Positions 1 to 13,440 of a DNA stretch of 64,000 nucleotides are shown one piece after another; position 1 is the first letter of the stretch, and every line of letters starts with the position of its first letter. The DNA is taken from NCBI GenBank assembly GCA_028564675.1, contig JAOVVO010000254.1, forward strand, positions 37,856 through 101,855, read 5' to 3'. Position numbers and translations under genes: made by a program. The notes below the pieces were generated by a model. That model was not told where the DNA came from. It was given only the letters and a program-made list of their open reading frames with translations, and searched no databases. Origin of the DNA: Onchocerca lupi (Eukaryota > Nematoda > Chromadorea > Rhabditida > Onchocercidae).

Positions 1-3000
1 TTGTTGAAATAAAATATTTTGAAAGAAATAAAAGTTGAAATTTTAAAATGAAAATTAAAGTTTTGAAGGGAAATTTATCAAATTTAAACAATTTTGAAGC
101 ATCATTTTAGCCTTAATCTTCAACTCCATCATCATCATTATCATCATCAAAGAGGCTATGTTGAGCAAAAAGGATTAATCGAAGATGTGTGAAAAGTTTT
201 GATTTTAAAATTTGATGGTGAAACTTCCGACTAATTTATGATCAACGAGTACTTTTAGGAATTTGGAATATTCCTGTATCTCAACAATTGTTATCTTCAA
301 ATTCTCAAAATTTTAAAATTCTCAAATTCTTGAAATGTTGTAAAAAATTAGCGAAATGACTTCTTCTTCTTTTTCTTCCTTTTTTTTTTTCTTGCTTAAA
401 ACTTTGATCGAAATATTTTTCTCATTTCAAACTTTGATCGGAATTTTCTATTTGTTCTAAAAATAGAGAAAAGGAATTTTTAATTCTTGAAATAAAAAGT
501 ATTTGATTTCAAATGAATTTCAAATAAAATGAATTATTTGATTTCAAATGAATGAATTTAATTTTGAAATAATTTTGATTCATTTTAAGAACAAAAAGAA
601 AAAAAGAAAAGCATTATCGGAAATTAATAAATGCGAAAAAAAAAAAAGAAAAAGGAAAGAAAATGGAAAACATAAAACGTATAGAGGAATTGAAATTATG
701 CAAATGTATGATGATGAAAGTAATTCAAATAAAGAATTACTTAAATTAATGCTAAAATCGAAATGGATAGGAGTACATGAATTGAAAATTATGTAAAATT
801 ATAGTTATGATGAAATTAAAATAGAATCATTTAAATCAGTGCTAAAAATCGAAGCGAGTAGGGATACATGAAATTAATTGGAAATGATTCGAATAGAATT
901 ACTCAAATTACGACTAAAAATTAAAAATGTATTAAGTTTTGAAATTTGAATGCATACTGTAATTCCAAGAAATAGAAAAAAAAATATAATACTAAGCGAA
1001 AAAAAATATTGTCGGTTATTCAGTAGCGTATGATAATTTCTGGAAAAAATAATCTGTTTAACAAAATGATTTCTTGAATTGTATTCAAAATTAATTCATT
1101 TATAATTCATTCATTTGAAATCAAATAATTCGAATTGAAGTCTTTGCATGGAATTGAAATTTTTCAATTCGATTTCCTTTTAATTCTAAGTCATGAAAAA
1201 ATTGCATTAACTACCATTTAATATTTAAGTAAGTCAAGCAATAATTTAAATTCATAAATTTAAGTTTTTTTATAATTTCGACTCATAGACTTGCACTTTT
1301 TTAAACTATTAATTTATGGTATCAATTTCCTATCTCATTTGTTGATAACATTTATAGAATTTGTAATTGAAAAATTAATAAATAAACATAAAATTTTGAG
1401 TTACGACTTTCTTAAATTTAACAAGTTCCATGCTAAAAATTTTTTAAGAAATAGAAAAATTAAGCATTGCGTACATTATTGTCATTAATATTCACGGAAA
1501 TATAATTTAAGAGTTGTTGCTCAGTTTAATAATTTTTAAATCAAAAATTCATTAAATTAAAAAGGTTTTCATAAATTTGTTAAAAAGTTATGAAAAAAAT
1601 GAAAAAAAAGACAATATTGACAAAAAATTTATAAATATTCATAAATTACCGAATTAAGCAATAGATTTTCCTTATTCTAAAAAAAAAATTTTAAAAATTC
1701 CAATTAATTCTTACAAATTCCGCACAAAAAAAAAATTTCAAAAAATAACAAAATAAATTGTCATTCTGTTTACAATAATTATCTAAACAAAATCAATAAT
1801 ATATCTTTTAAGAAATTTTAAATGAAATTTTAACAAATTTTAAGATAAAAAGAAAAATTAAAAAAGATGAAAAAGTAAAAAAAAGTAGGGCACTATATTA
1901 TTCTGCAATAATCAATCAAAAAAGATCATTACTATATTATTTTTTGTAATATATTTGTAATAATTATCTGAATGAATTGATAATATTATATGATAAATTA
2001 TTCTAAATAAATTTTTAATTAAATTTTTAGCAAATTTCATAGTTAAATAAAATTTTCGAAGAATAAGAAAAGTAAATCATTGCATTACATTTTTGCAAAA
2101 TTTCATCTCAAATGAACTAAAAATGTTGTTATTTGTAAAAATTTTTGAAAATGCTAAGTGATACTCAAATTTGTTATTTTTAACTTAAAATCATGAAAAA
2201 AGAAAATTTGGTTATTTTATATTTTTTCTAACATTTCATATTTTTTTAACACAATTTTTTCATTTTACAAAATATACAATTATCATCGATTTGTCAACGA
2301 ATCTTAAAATTAAAGGAGATTTTGAAGTAAACAAAAACAAAAATGTTTAAAAAAGTTTATTTATGAGCAAATATAAAGTTGATGTAACAGATGTACATCA
2401 TATTTGATATACTAAAAAGCCAATTAATCATAAATCGTATCTCAGAAATTAGTCTTATTCATTTATTTAAATATCATTTTATAAATTATAGTTGGCATTT
2501 TGAAAAAAAAAAAAAAACCGAAAAAAAAAGTTAGAAAAATTTTTGTTCTTCGAATAATTTTTTGAAATTTTTTGTTTTTTAAAATTTTTTTTTTAATTAT
2601 CCTTTATTTTATAGTTTTTACCTCTTTTTTTTTTTTGAAAAGATTTTTGTTTATTTTTAATTTTTTTATTTCTAAAAAACAGAATAATTTTTAATTGTAA
2701 GAACTAAAATTCATTTCATGTTTCACAGAAATTTTCTTATTATCACCATATACGTTTTTGATGAAATAATTAATTTTCTAACTACTTGACAATTGATTAA
2801 AAAGTAATTAAAACAAATGATTATTAATTTTTATTATAGCAATAAGGAATACTTACACATAATTCATTGTTCTATTAATTAATTACAATGAAATTATTTC
2901 AAAAATATTTTTTACTTGATTAAATGATTTATTTTTTAGATTCCTTTCTTAATTACTTTATCAATAATCTTTTTCTCATTCAATTCATTTTTCACATTAA

Positions 3001-3050
3001 GCTTTTACTTATGTTTTTTCTGATTTTAAAGGTAAGGTCAAAGTTCAAAC
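1..3050. other. AT-rich gene-free stretch (left edge)
   Basis: Very AT-rich DNA with many A and T runs. If the UNC-53-like gene continues to the left, this is intron. I found no exon on either strand that is supported by splice sites plus recognisable protein. A short GAT/ATC-rich patch at 125-150 could read Asp-rich on the minus strand but soon meets a stop. Confidence 0.5.
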
Positions 3051-6000
3051 CGGTTCTGTATTCCCATTAATTGCAGTATTAATTCGTTCTTCAGCAGCGG
3101 GAACACAATCGAATGCTAAAATATACATACATTAGCTTAATATATTTGAAAAAAGTTGGTGAATAATCGTATCAAAACATTAATACGAAAATAGTTTTCT
3201 TTTTTTTTTTTTTTTGAAATTGCTAAATTAATTTGAAGTTGTATATTTCAAAAGCCAATTTAGTTAATTAATTAATTCATTAATTTTTCTGCTAGCTATA
3301 GTTGAATGATTGATGATCAAATGTAAACTGTTTTCAATTTCCTTAATAAAGTTTAAAAGAGAAGAGTGGAAAACAAAAAAAACTGATCGATGACAAAGGA
3401 AATTGAAATATAATAATAAACAGAATAGTACAATTATTTAATCAAAATATATGAACTAATCAATTTGACTAATAAAAAAAGGTGAAAAAAAATAAAAACA
3501 AATAATCGATAATGATAATTGTTATTTCTTCAAACAAAAAAACAGATCAACGCCTTATGAAACTTAGAAGAGCTTATCAAACTAGAAAAATTGAACTTGA
3601 CAATGACAAACGACTAAGTGATGCAAAATTTGACGCAAAAAATAATTTTTTCTTTTTGATTTCTCATTAAATTTTATTTGAAATATGCAATTGATATATA
3701 GATCAATGCCAAAAAAAAAAAAAAAAAAGACAAGTGTAATTAAAATTTACACTTAGGTGAAAAAAGAATTTATTAGTAAATGATTTCAGCGAAATAAAAT
3801 TACGAATTATGGAAAATTAATTTATTTCATGTTTTAGCCTAAAAAATTTGTCCTAAAACTTTGTCCTAAAATAGAATTAAAATGGAAAAATTTCGAAAAA
3901 AATTCGATTAAAAGACAGTTAAATTGAAATGCAATTAAATTTTTGCTAAAAAGAATTACAAAAAGAAAAAGAAATGGAAATTTTTTTTTTAGTAAATAAT
4001 TTAATTAAATTTTTTGATAAACTGAAATAATTTACCCTGAGGCTATATGTAAGATAGTGATGGTGAAAAATATTTTATTAAAATTTGAAATCAGTCGAAT
4101 AACGTTTTATGCAATCGCAAATTGAGAAAAGCTAATTTCGAAATTTCCAATTAAAAATACTAATTATTCATTATATCCCATGAGCATATCTGATTACATT
4201 TGTTATATTTGTTAATTTATGTGTCATCATTTTATCAATTATTTAAATTTCCTAAAAAAATTGACATTGGTATGACAAATTTAATTAATTACTAGAATTT
4301 GATTTAAACAAACGCTTCGATATTAAAATTAAAAAACCAGAAATATTAACGAAAGATGAATTCAATTATAAAATTTATTCCGGTTTTGATTTGAATGAAA
4401 AATGGGAAGATTAAATTAGAAGAATTCGGTCGGAAATCTAATGGTATTAATTAAGTAAGCAAATTTGAAATTAAATAAGGAATTAATTTAAAGTACGCTC
4501 AATTCAACTTAAATAATGATTGGTTGATTGTTGAAGCGTTAAATCCGAATTACGAAAATTAGGTTATTTGCGAAAGATTTGAAAGAAATGCGAAAATTAT
4601 CGCATACAACAACAAAATTAGTTTATTTTCAAGTACTAAATTTATATCTTATTTTCATCATTATATATAACAAATTTGGTTATTAGTTTGTTTGAAAACT
4701 GTTATTTCAAAAAAAAATTTTATGATAATTTTTTTTTCAAAAATTTGAAATATTTGATTAATTTTGTACAAATATCATTCAATTAAGATTTCTTTGACAT
4801 TTACATAAACAGAAGTTTCATATTTACCTTTTTTTTAACCGCAAAAACTTTTCCAACTTTTTTTACTTCTTAAAAATTTTGCAATTTAAAAAGTTTTTTG
4901 AATTTGTAATTTTTTAAATTATTAAAGAAAAAATTCTAGACTTACTGATTGCCTGAAGAAGTGTTACAAGTTTTCGTGGTTCACGTAAATCGCTCGTAAG
5001 ATCATTGATCGATTCTGCTCCATACCGTATCAAATGTCGATTTGACCATTCCGTATAAATCTGAAAAAATTTATTCAATAAATTTAATTTATTTTAAAAT
5101 TTTCAAATTAATTAATTTTTAAAAAATTGAAACCTTTTTTCTCAACGATTTATCATATAAAACAAGACAAATTAGTAGTATTTTTTATTGAAATTTTTGT
5201 TCAAAAATAAAAATAAAAAAGTTTGAAAGCAAAAAAATATGAAAACACGGAATGGAATAAAAATTTTAATAATTATCAATAAATAATTAATAGTTCTAGT
5301 AATTAGGGTTTCAGAATAAAAATTATTATAATTATCAATGAAATGATAATAAAACTGCGGTAAATAATTATCACTTGCAAGGAAATGATGCACAATACAT
5401 ATGCTATCGATGATTAAAATTTGCAATCAAAATTTGAAAGATCAGTGATTATCAAGTGATAGCAATTTGTAGAATGATATTAACAATTGTTAATTTCAAG
5501 GAAATTGCATTAAATATAAGTTATGTATTTATCAATATAATTCCTATGAATATTACAAATATAAATATAAATTCTATTAATAATTGATTTAATTTTTAAC
5601 TATTTCGAATTTTTAAAATATTTGTTAATTTTAACATTTCTTTAATCGCAATTTTTTTTTTCTGGAGAATATTGATTTCATTGCAATTAACCTTAATTTT
5701 GTGATTAATTAATTTAATAAATTTCACCAATGATTGCAAAATTCATTTATTTCATTCCTTCAGGAATAATTTTGTGATTTTTTTTTAGATCAAACTTTTT
5801 TAATTAATTAAGCCAGTATTTCGTTACTTTTTCAGTTCTTTTTAATTGTATATTATTTTATTTCATATTCAATTCGTATTTATATGCTTTTCATATTATT
5901 TCTTGTTGAATATTAATAGTTTGCACTTTTTTTTCGCAATTACCCTAAAAGAATATCATTCGTAAACATTTTTAAAATAATTATTATACAACTAATTATC

Positions 6001-7207
6001 ATAATTAATTGTTATGGTAATTATTATAATTATCATGAAAAAATAACTTATCATAAAACTTAGGATGAATCATTGATTTATTTTTATAAGCCAAAAATTT
6101 AGTCATTTTGAACAAATTTATTTCATATCAAATTCTACTCCAAGCTCAAATAATGTAATATTATCAGCGAGAAGAATTTGCTTTATCAAATATAATTTCT
6201 AGTACTATTGGATATTATTGGAAATGATATTGTTACATATTGGAAATGGTATTTCGATAAAGTAAATTCTATTTGCTAATAATATTCCATTATTTGAATT
6301 GTACAGACAGAATGCATGTTTTAATGAATTCATTAAGAGCTTGCTTTTAACAAATATATCATTCAAGGCTGCTTCTTCCCATAAATAAACTTAATTACTA
6401 TCCAATTAAAATATATCCATGATTATTCATTATCATACGATAGTAATGCATTCGTTTGCGATTTTTTCATCAGCAACCAGCCCTTCAAATATGAATAAAC
6501 AACCTATGACCTTTGTCCTTCCCTTGCCAATAAACATATTTCTTGCACAGGTTTAAGAAAAACAACATGACCTTTGCCCTCTCTTAGCTGATAAACATAT
6601 TTCTTGCATATCTTTAAAAAAGCTAAAACTATAACTTGCAAATAATTAGCGATATTGAAATTAATAGGAAAAATTTAAAATCCATGAAATAAAATTATGA
6701 AATTTTTGATTAATGAAAAAAAGTAAAATATTTGACAATTCTTTTTTTTTTGTCAACTTTTTTAGCATTAATTAATAGCTCTTAATTCTGAATCAATATT
6801 TTTAAGATTGATAATATAAGCATTTTAATAAAATCATTTGTTCAAAAATTGAAATCATACTTGAAATTATTTAAAAATTAATTCTGAAACGAGCAAATAA
6901 AATTCGAAATCTATATAAAACAAAAAAATTTTTTGTTCAGGAAATTTTTGATCAACAAAAAGGATATTTGATATTTTTTTTTAAATATATAATAAACGAA
7001 GTTTTTTTTTAATGTTAATATTTTGTTTAAAACGTTAAAATTACAAAATATTTATCTTGTAAAAAAAAGAAAAAAAAAATTCAATGGAAAACTACCAAAT
7101 GTTATCGAATTTTGATCTTACGAAAGTAAATGTAATGAAATTTGAGCAAGTATGAAAGGATACGATCAGTTTTTGATTTTTAAAATCATTCTGATAGCAT
7201 CAATTAA

Positions 7208-7258
<51 letters not shown>

Positions 7259-9587
7259 AAATGTTTGAAAATTGAAAACAAATTGATGAACATAAATTTA
7301 TTTTTTTAACTTTTAGCTTTTGCGAATTTATCAAATTGCATGTTTCTTTTTCTTTTGTCTTTGCGATAATTTATTTGAAATTTCTTCAATGAAATGAATT
7401 TTTTTTTTCGTCTTTTTTTTCATGACAATTGGAAAATGTATTTTTAGTACTTGCAAAATTTTGAAACCATCAGAAAAAAACTTTTTTTTCGTTTTTTTTC
7501 TTTTTTTTCTTCTTTTTTTTTTTTTTGGAAGAATTTGCTGAAAAGATAAATATTGTAATGATATGCAAAAAAATTTTGATATTGATACATTTTCAGTATT
7601 TATATCTATTGATTACGATATTTGTGTAATTTGTGGGTATGGTAATTTGAAATTACCATATTCACGTTTCTGGATATGGTAATTTTGTAAAAGAAATAGT
7701 TGCATATGATATTAATGTGCTTAAATTTTCAATAATATTTCATATTGCTTATTTCATTTTTTATTATATTCGAACTGAATTTTTCATATCTACGAAAAAT
7801 TCTTAATTTTTTATTTTAATTTTATTTTTATTTTTATTATTATTATTATTTTTTTTGGTTCCAAGCATACAGAACCATTTCAATAGGCAGTTAATTTAAA
7901 AATTAAGCAACAAAATTGATAAAATTCAGTAGAAAAATTTTGAAATAAAAATGGAATGATCGGAAATTAATTTGGATAAAATTGAAATAAAATAAAGTAA
8001 TCAAAGTTAAAATATCTGAAAAAATAAATTAAGTTTTTATTCCTAACATGAAATAAAACATATGCGATAATAATATCTACTAGATTTATTAGAAATAGCG
8101 AATTCGTTAATCAAAAAAAAAAAAAAAAGGAATTTTACTTAAATTGAAATTTATAAAATCAATTGCCACTAATGAAATTATATATTTAGAGATAAGATTT
8201 TATGGATGTTGCGAATTTTATACGATTTATTAGCTTTTTATATTTGAATAAATTAATTGAATAACTAGTTAATTAATTAATTAATGTGAAAATTTGCTAA
8301 AAAAAGTAGGTAATATGCTGAGAGATAAGCATAAATATGATTTATAATACTGAAAGATTTGATCAATATTGTGAATTTTTCTTGCTGTGAATTTCATCCG
8401 ATTTATTAACCTTTCAAATTCGAATAAATTAATTAAACGACCGATTAACAAATTAATTAATATGAAGATTTAGCTAATAAGATAGATAATATGCTGAGAA
8501 ATAAGCATCAATATGATTTATTTTAGTGAAAAATTTGATCGATACTAATAATTAATTATCATAATCTTAAAAAGAATTAATTATCCAAACAGACACATCT
8601 GGGTCATAATTTAAATTTTATGACTAAAATGAAATGCGTCAGTTGTTCAATTCGATGAAATAATAAAATTAAAGCACCCGAAACTGATTTATTCGAATAA
8701 TCTTTTATATTTTCTTATTCAATATTTCGATCTTCTAGTTATGATTAATTTAAAATTTTTTTTTTTCAAATTAATTAAATTTTTAAGACACAAAATTTTT
8801 CATTATTCGTCGCTTCAATACTATGATTTTAATTAAAATTATTCATATAATGAAATTTTTTAAGATTTCTTATTGAAATAATTTTTTAATGAATTCACTA
8901 GAATTAAATCATTTCGCATAATTTCCTCTAGAATTCCGTAAATTTGGAAATTTTATTAAATAAAAAATAAAAATTTCTCTTTTTCAGGGTGGACTTTTAA
9001 TGAAAAATGAAATTTTAAAATTTACTAAATCGTAAAATATTACAGATGTGATAATAAATGGTTAATATACATCTTTAGAATGTTTTAATTTAACCGATAA
9101 TTAATTAATCGGAATCATTTTACCTGTAAAATTAGCGAAGAGCAAGTATTTATTTCTCATATATTTTCAATACTAATATGCAAAATTAAAATCAATTGTC
9201 ATCGATTTTTTCCTGTTCTTACTCTATTATTATCATTAAACCATTTCATTTAATTTAGCTAAATTACTGAATAACTTGAATTATTTTATCCGGCGAAGGT
9301 TAAAGGTTAAATTATAATTCAAATATTAAACTTCCGGGCATATTTTCACGAATAATGATACTGAATTAAATTATGAATTCCGGCTTTAAACTGTCACTAA
9401 TTTATCATCACCTCATTCTATTTTTTTCTGCTTACATTTAATCGAAAAATATTGAATTTATATGCAATTTTATTAAAATAAAATCAATTAAAATGAATTA
9501 ATTAATTAATAAATTACTAACCTTGATATATTTATTATGCTGATGTATGTGCAAATATTTCGCATACGATTTTTTCATTCGTTTCAT
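3051..9587 (-). CDS. unc-53: UNC-53 / neuron navigator-like protein, 5' part (CH domain), partial
   Basis: The secure piece is the exon 4946-5060 (38 codons, TTTTTTCAG acceptor, GTAAGTC donor). It reads IYTEWSNRHLIRYG and continues through DLREPRKLVTLLQAI. This is the start of a calponin-homology domain of the navigator type; family members begin with a very similar IYTDWAN stretch. A likely first exon, 9522-9587, starts with ATG, is Lys/His-rich, ends in a GTTAGT donor and joins in phase 0, giving K before IYTEW. A likely third exon, 3051-3115, enters in the matching phase and reads FDCVPAAEERINTAINGNTEP; its donor GTTTGA is weak. The rest of the protein, including the AAA-type C-terminus known in the family, would lie left of base 1. 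Family members act in cell and axon migration through the cytoskeleton. Confidence is about 0.75 for the CH exon and 0.35-0.4 for the other two. The gene symbol rests on the CH motif alone. Confidence 0.6.
3116..4945. other. intron-like AT-rich stretch
   Basis: Lies between two proposed exons of the UNC-53-like gene. Only A/T runs and low-complexity DNA are seen; there is no open frame with plausible protein content. Confidence 0.5.
6500..6620. repeat. 61-bp tandem duplication
   Basis: Two diverged copies, each with TGACCTTTG (6507 and 6568) followed by AAACATATTTCTTGCA. The period is 61 bp. It is locally less AT-rich than its surroundings. Confidence 0.85.
7209..7257. repeat. poly-A run, 49 bases
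   Basis: Uninterrupted run of 49 A, the longest internal homopolymer in the window. Its length is probably uncertain in the assembly. Confidence 0.95.
7638..7660. repeat. perfect inverted repeat, 11-bp arms, 1-base centre
   Basis: TATGGTAATTT, then G, then AAATTACCATA. A third direct copy of the left arm begins about 7675. Confidence 0.9.
8185..8545. repeat. two-copy tandem repeat, period 176 bp
   Basis: Diverged copies share CGATTTATTA, AATAAATTAATT and TAATATGCTGAGA (8311 and 8487), the last followed by ATAAGCAT. Each copy carries a small ATGCT...AGCAT inverted repeat. Confidence 0.85.
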
Positions 9588-10192
9588 CGTCGCAAATTAA
9601 TTAATAAATAATAATAATGATAATACTAGTTTTGCAGAATTGAGAAAATAAATGACGCAAAAGCTGCATATAAAAAAAATTTTTCAAAACTGACAAATTA
9701 TTTGTTCGAGCAATTTTAATTGCTGCGAAAGTAAGAAATGGAAATTAATTAATCAATTACTAAATGAATGTAAAATTTCTATGGAATTGGATAAATAATA
9801 GGATCAAAAATGAAAATGGAAATGAAAATTTTTTTAAGAATTCAAAATTTTTGCTTGATAAATCATTAGGATGATTAGTTACAGAAGTAAGAAATGAAGA
9901 GTGATGAATTTGAGGATGTTTTAGCCAAAAGAATATAGATGACAAATGCATAATTATGGCCTAGGACATGGGACTAATTGAATTTTCGAAATGCTAGACA
10001 TGTGATGATGAAGCAATAATGAATTTTGTTCCAGTACCATATAAGAGCCACAAGAATATTACTATTAGTTAGCAAAATTTCAGGCCTAAAATGATGACAA
10101 GGCTCCATAAATTTAATTCATTTTCACTACTACTTCACTTTTTTATAAAAATCTTTGTTCTATCTTTTTTTCGCGAAAACGAAAAATTGATT

Positions 10193-10459
10193 GAAAAATA
10201 TTAACAAGTAAGATTTTGGCTCGAAATGGATGGCCAAGCCATAAAATTATTTAGTATCAGTTAGCAAATTTTAGGCCTGTCGAAAAATATTACCAAGTAA
10301 GATTTTGGCTCGAAAGAGATGGTCAAGCCATAAAAATATTTAGTATTAGTCAGCAAATTCTAGGCCTATTGAAAAATATTAACAAGCAAAATTTTGGCTC
10401 CAAACATATGGTCAAGTTATAAGAATATTTAGTATTAGTTAACAAATTTTAGGCCTAGC
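10193..10459. repeat. 89-bp tandem repeat, three units
   Basis: Units start at 10193, 10282 and 10371 with GAAAAATATTA, followed by AGATTTTGGCTC, a GGCCAAGCC-like core, TTTAGTAT and TTAGGCCT. Partial units at about 10030-10110 and 10560-10740 are separated by pyrimidine-rich spacers sharing ATGATGACAAGG. This suggests a higher-order repeat over 10.0-10.76 kb. Confidence 0.9.
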
Positions 10460-12782
10460 ATGATGACAAGGTTACAATAATTTTTGAATTATTTTTACCC
10501 ACTAAATTTGATGTAAAATTCTTGTCTGCTTCCTTCGTTTTTTTTTTTTTCGAAAACTAAAAATTGATCGAGGAATATTAACAGGTAAGATTTTGGCTCC
10601 AAAGCGATGGCTAAGGCATAAAAAAATATATCTAGGCCTAGAATGATGACAACATAATATATAATTTTGAATTATTTTCATTATTTTTATAAAAAAACTT
10701 TTTTCGTTTCTTTTTTTCGAGAGTCGAAAATTAGTCGAGAAATACTGACAGGTAAAAATATTATGTTATCTGCTTTATATTTTCGAAAAATAGAAAAAAA
10801 ATTGAAAATAAGAAAAATGTCACGAAATATTTGATGATTTTTGTAATTTAGTTTTTTTTTCAATTACTAAACATTTTTTTTAAATTTCTAATTAGTCATA
10901 ATATTTTTTCGGAATTAATCAAAGAAATATCAAAATATTTTTTAATTTCTTTTTTTAATATCGAAATACTTTCTAAATTTTTTTTTCTTTTTTGATTCAT
11001 TAAAAATGATGCAGAAGTAGCTGTAAACCAAAGAAAATAAGGCTATTTAAAAAAAGATTTGTTTTTTTCTTTTTTTTTACATACAAAATCTATTTGAAAT
11101 GAATTTTTGCAAAAATTTATGAATAAAAAAATACAAATAAAATTAGTTCATAATATTTTTCAATAAAAAACGTAACTAATTTTTAATAATCCTGCACTAA
11201 CAGAAATTAAAAAAGAAATTAAAAATCAAAACTACTAATACAGTTATTGTTTTATTTTAATCCAATTTTTGCCTACAATCTTCTTGAAATGAAAATTTAA
11301 AAAAAAAAAAAAGATTTCAAAGTTTATAAAGAATTAGATTAAACTATAAAATAAAAAAAAAGGAATCGGAAAAAGAAGCGATGATTTAGAAATTTTAGTA
11401 TTATTAATGATTCAATGCTAACTTCGATTTGTTTGCTTATCATTTATCAATTTATTACAGCCTGGCTTAGCTTTAGTATGTCTTTCTTTCTCTAATCAAT
11501 CCTTCTGCTAAATTTAAACATAAAGTTTACATTTCGATTAATTAACTCCTTTAAATCTCGACTAATTAACAAATATCTTAAAGTATTCAAGAATTGACAA
11601 ACATTCATTTATTACCGAACAATAGCAGCAAAGTCGAGAAATACCAATTCTTATTCATCTTCGGCTATTGTCCAACTAAATCTTTTCAGAAATTTTTAAT
11701 CAAATATTTAGCTAAATTTAAATTTCATTCATAATTTAATTCCAAACATTTCCACTTCAAATTTTTAATTGCTTATTCAAAGGGTAATTTTCTTCGATAA
11801 ATTATTAAAAATTTCAATGATTTCACAATAATTTAAATAATTTATGATAACAATTTACTACTAATTCTTGCACAAAAACACTGATTTATTTTAGCTTGAA
11901 ATTTCATAAATAATGTAAATTTTATCAATTATTTTTTGAAAAAAAGGAAGAAAAAAATTCGCCAAAATTTATGAAAATTCAAAAAATTTTTTCAACAATT
12001 TCATTTTTAGATTTTGCGATGTAAATTTTATCCAATATTTTAATTTTCTTCATAAAATATTTTGGTATTAAACTATTATTGATGAAAATTTTATCAATTA
12101 AAAAAGAAAGAAAAAAAACTTTTCTATTTATTACAACTTTTTGGATAATTTTTGAAAGTCAAGAACTTTTTCCAATAATTTCCTTACGATAAATTTTATC
12201 GGATATTTTTTTATTTTCTTTGTAAAATTATTAATTAAATTTTTGTGTAATATATTATATTTTGAATTAATTAATTATAAATAGAAAATAAATTGAATCA
12301 TCACAAACACAAAAATAACAATATTCAACGTTCAACGGTTAAGGACATCGTCAGTATTAAGAGATCAAATGAAAAATTTGAATAAAATTAAATTTATTAA
12401 TTAATTGATTAATTTTATATATAGTAAAGCAGGATAAAGTGAAAAAATAAAATTAATAGTATCAAAAAAATTAAAAAAAAAAAACAAATTATCAACAATT
12501 TATTCTTGACGATAATATATCGTACGAAAATAAATAATCAGTAATCAATTTCAATTTTTCGAAACTTTTCTAGTCGATTTGAAAATATCTACAAATATTT
12601 GTAAATTTCAACATTTTCCTCCTGGGGTACATAAGTACTTAAGAACAACAATACATAATATCTAATATCCAATGACTTAAACTCAAAATCGACAGCTGCT
12701 CCCATTCTAATGCCGAAATTAGCTTTTGCCAAATTCCCGAAGTTGTTAAATTAGTCGATAAAACTAAAGCATCCTTTCTTAA

Positions 12783-13440
12783 AATGATTCATACCGTTAT
12801 CTTGCAAATAATGATGCACTTCCGGTAAAATCGATGTTTAATCAAATTATTAAATTAAAACTTTAAAAAATAATTTGATTTGAAGAAAAAATGGAAGAAA
12901 AGTTTTAATCGAAGTTGTTTTTTTTTAAAAAAAATAGAAAAGTGCAAAGGAACAACAAGAAATTAAATATATCGTATAATTTTTTGCAAGAATTTTAATT
13001 TGAATAATCGATTTTTCAAAAATCGATAAATGAATGTAATTAATTTTAAAATTCGTGTTTAATTTGAATTGAAATAGACATTGAGACTTCTTGAAAAGTT
13101 ACAATTTGTTAAAATTTGAAATTTTTTTTAAAGCCTCATTTCAAAATGAATCATATCCTTATTTTAAAACAAAAGTGTTTTTCCGGTAAAATCGATATTC
13201 AATCAATTATTTCATCAAATTACTACATTAATTTTGAAGGAAGAAAATTTCAATTAAAATTTTTGAAAAAAAAGATAATGCAAAAGAACAATGATAAATT
13301 GAATTTACAATATTTAGCAAGAATTTTAGCTTGATTTCTGAATTTCTTTAAAGTGTAATAAAAATGAATATAATTAATTAAAAATTTATACTTATTTTTA
13401 GCTAAAATAGATATTGAAACTTTTTAAGAAAATAACTATG
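12783..13440. repeat. two-copy imperfect tandem repeat, period about 345 bp
   Basis: Shared landmarks are TTCCGGTAAAATCGAT (about 12819 and 13180), GCAAGAATTTTA, and ATAGA followed by ATTGA and ACTT. A fainter third copy may start near 13540. An open frame at 13116-13334 lies wholly inside this repeat and is not treated as a gene. Confidence 0.75.

Larger units (their letters stand above)
5061..9521. other. probable long first intron with local repeats
   Basis: About 4.5 kb of AT-rich DNA between the proposed first exon and the CH exon of the UNC-53-like gene. It holds a 61-bp duplication (6.5 kb), a 49-base A run (7.2 kb), a perfect 11-bp hairpin (7.64 kb) and a 176-bp duplication (8.2-8.5 kb), each listed separately. 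No other coding evidence is seen. Confidence 0.5.

Noticed and set aside
13116..13334. 72-codon plus-strand frame
   Set aside because: Lies inside a two-copy tandem repeat whose other copy does not keep the frame.
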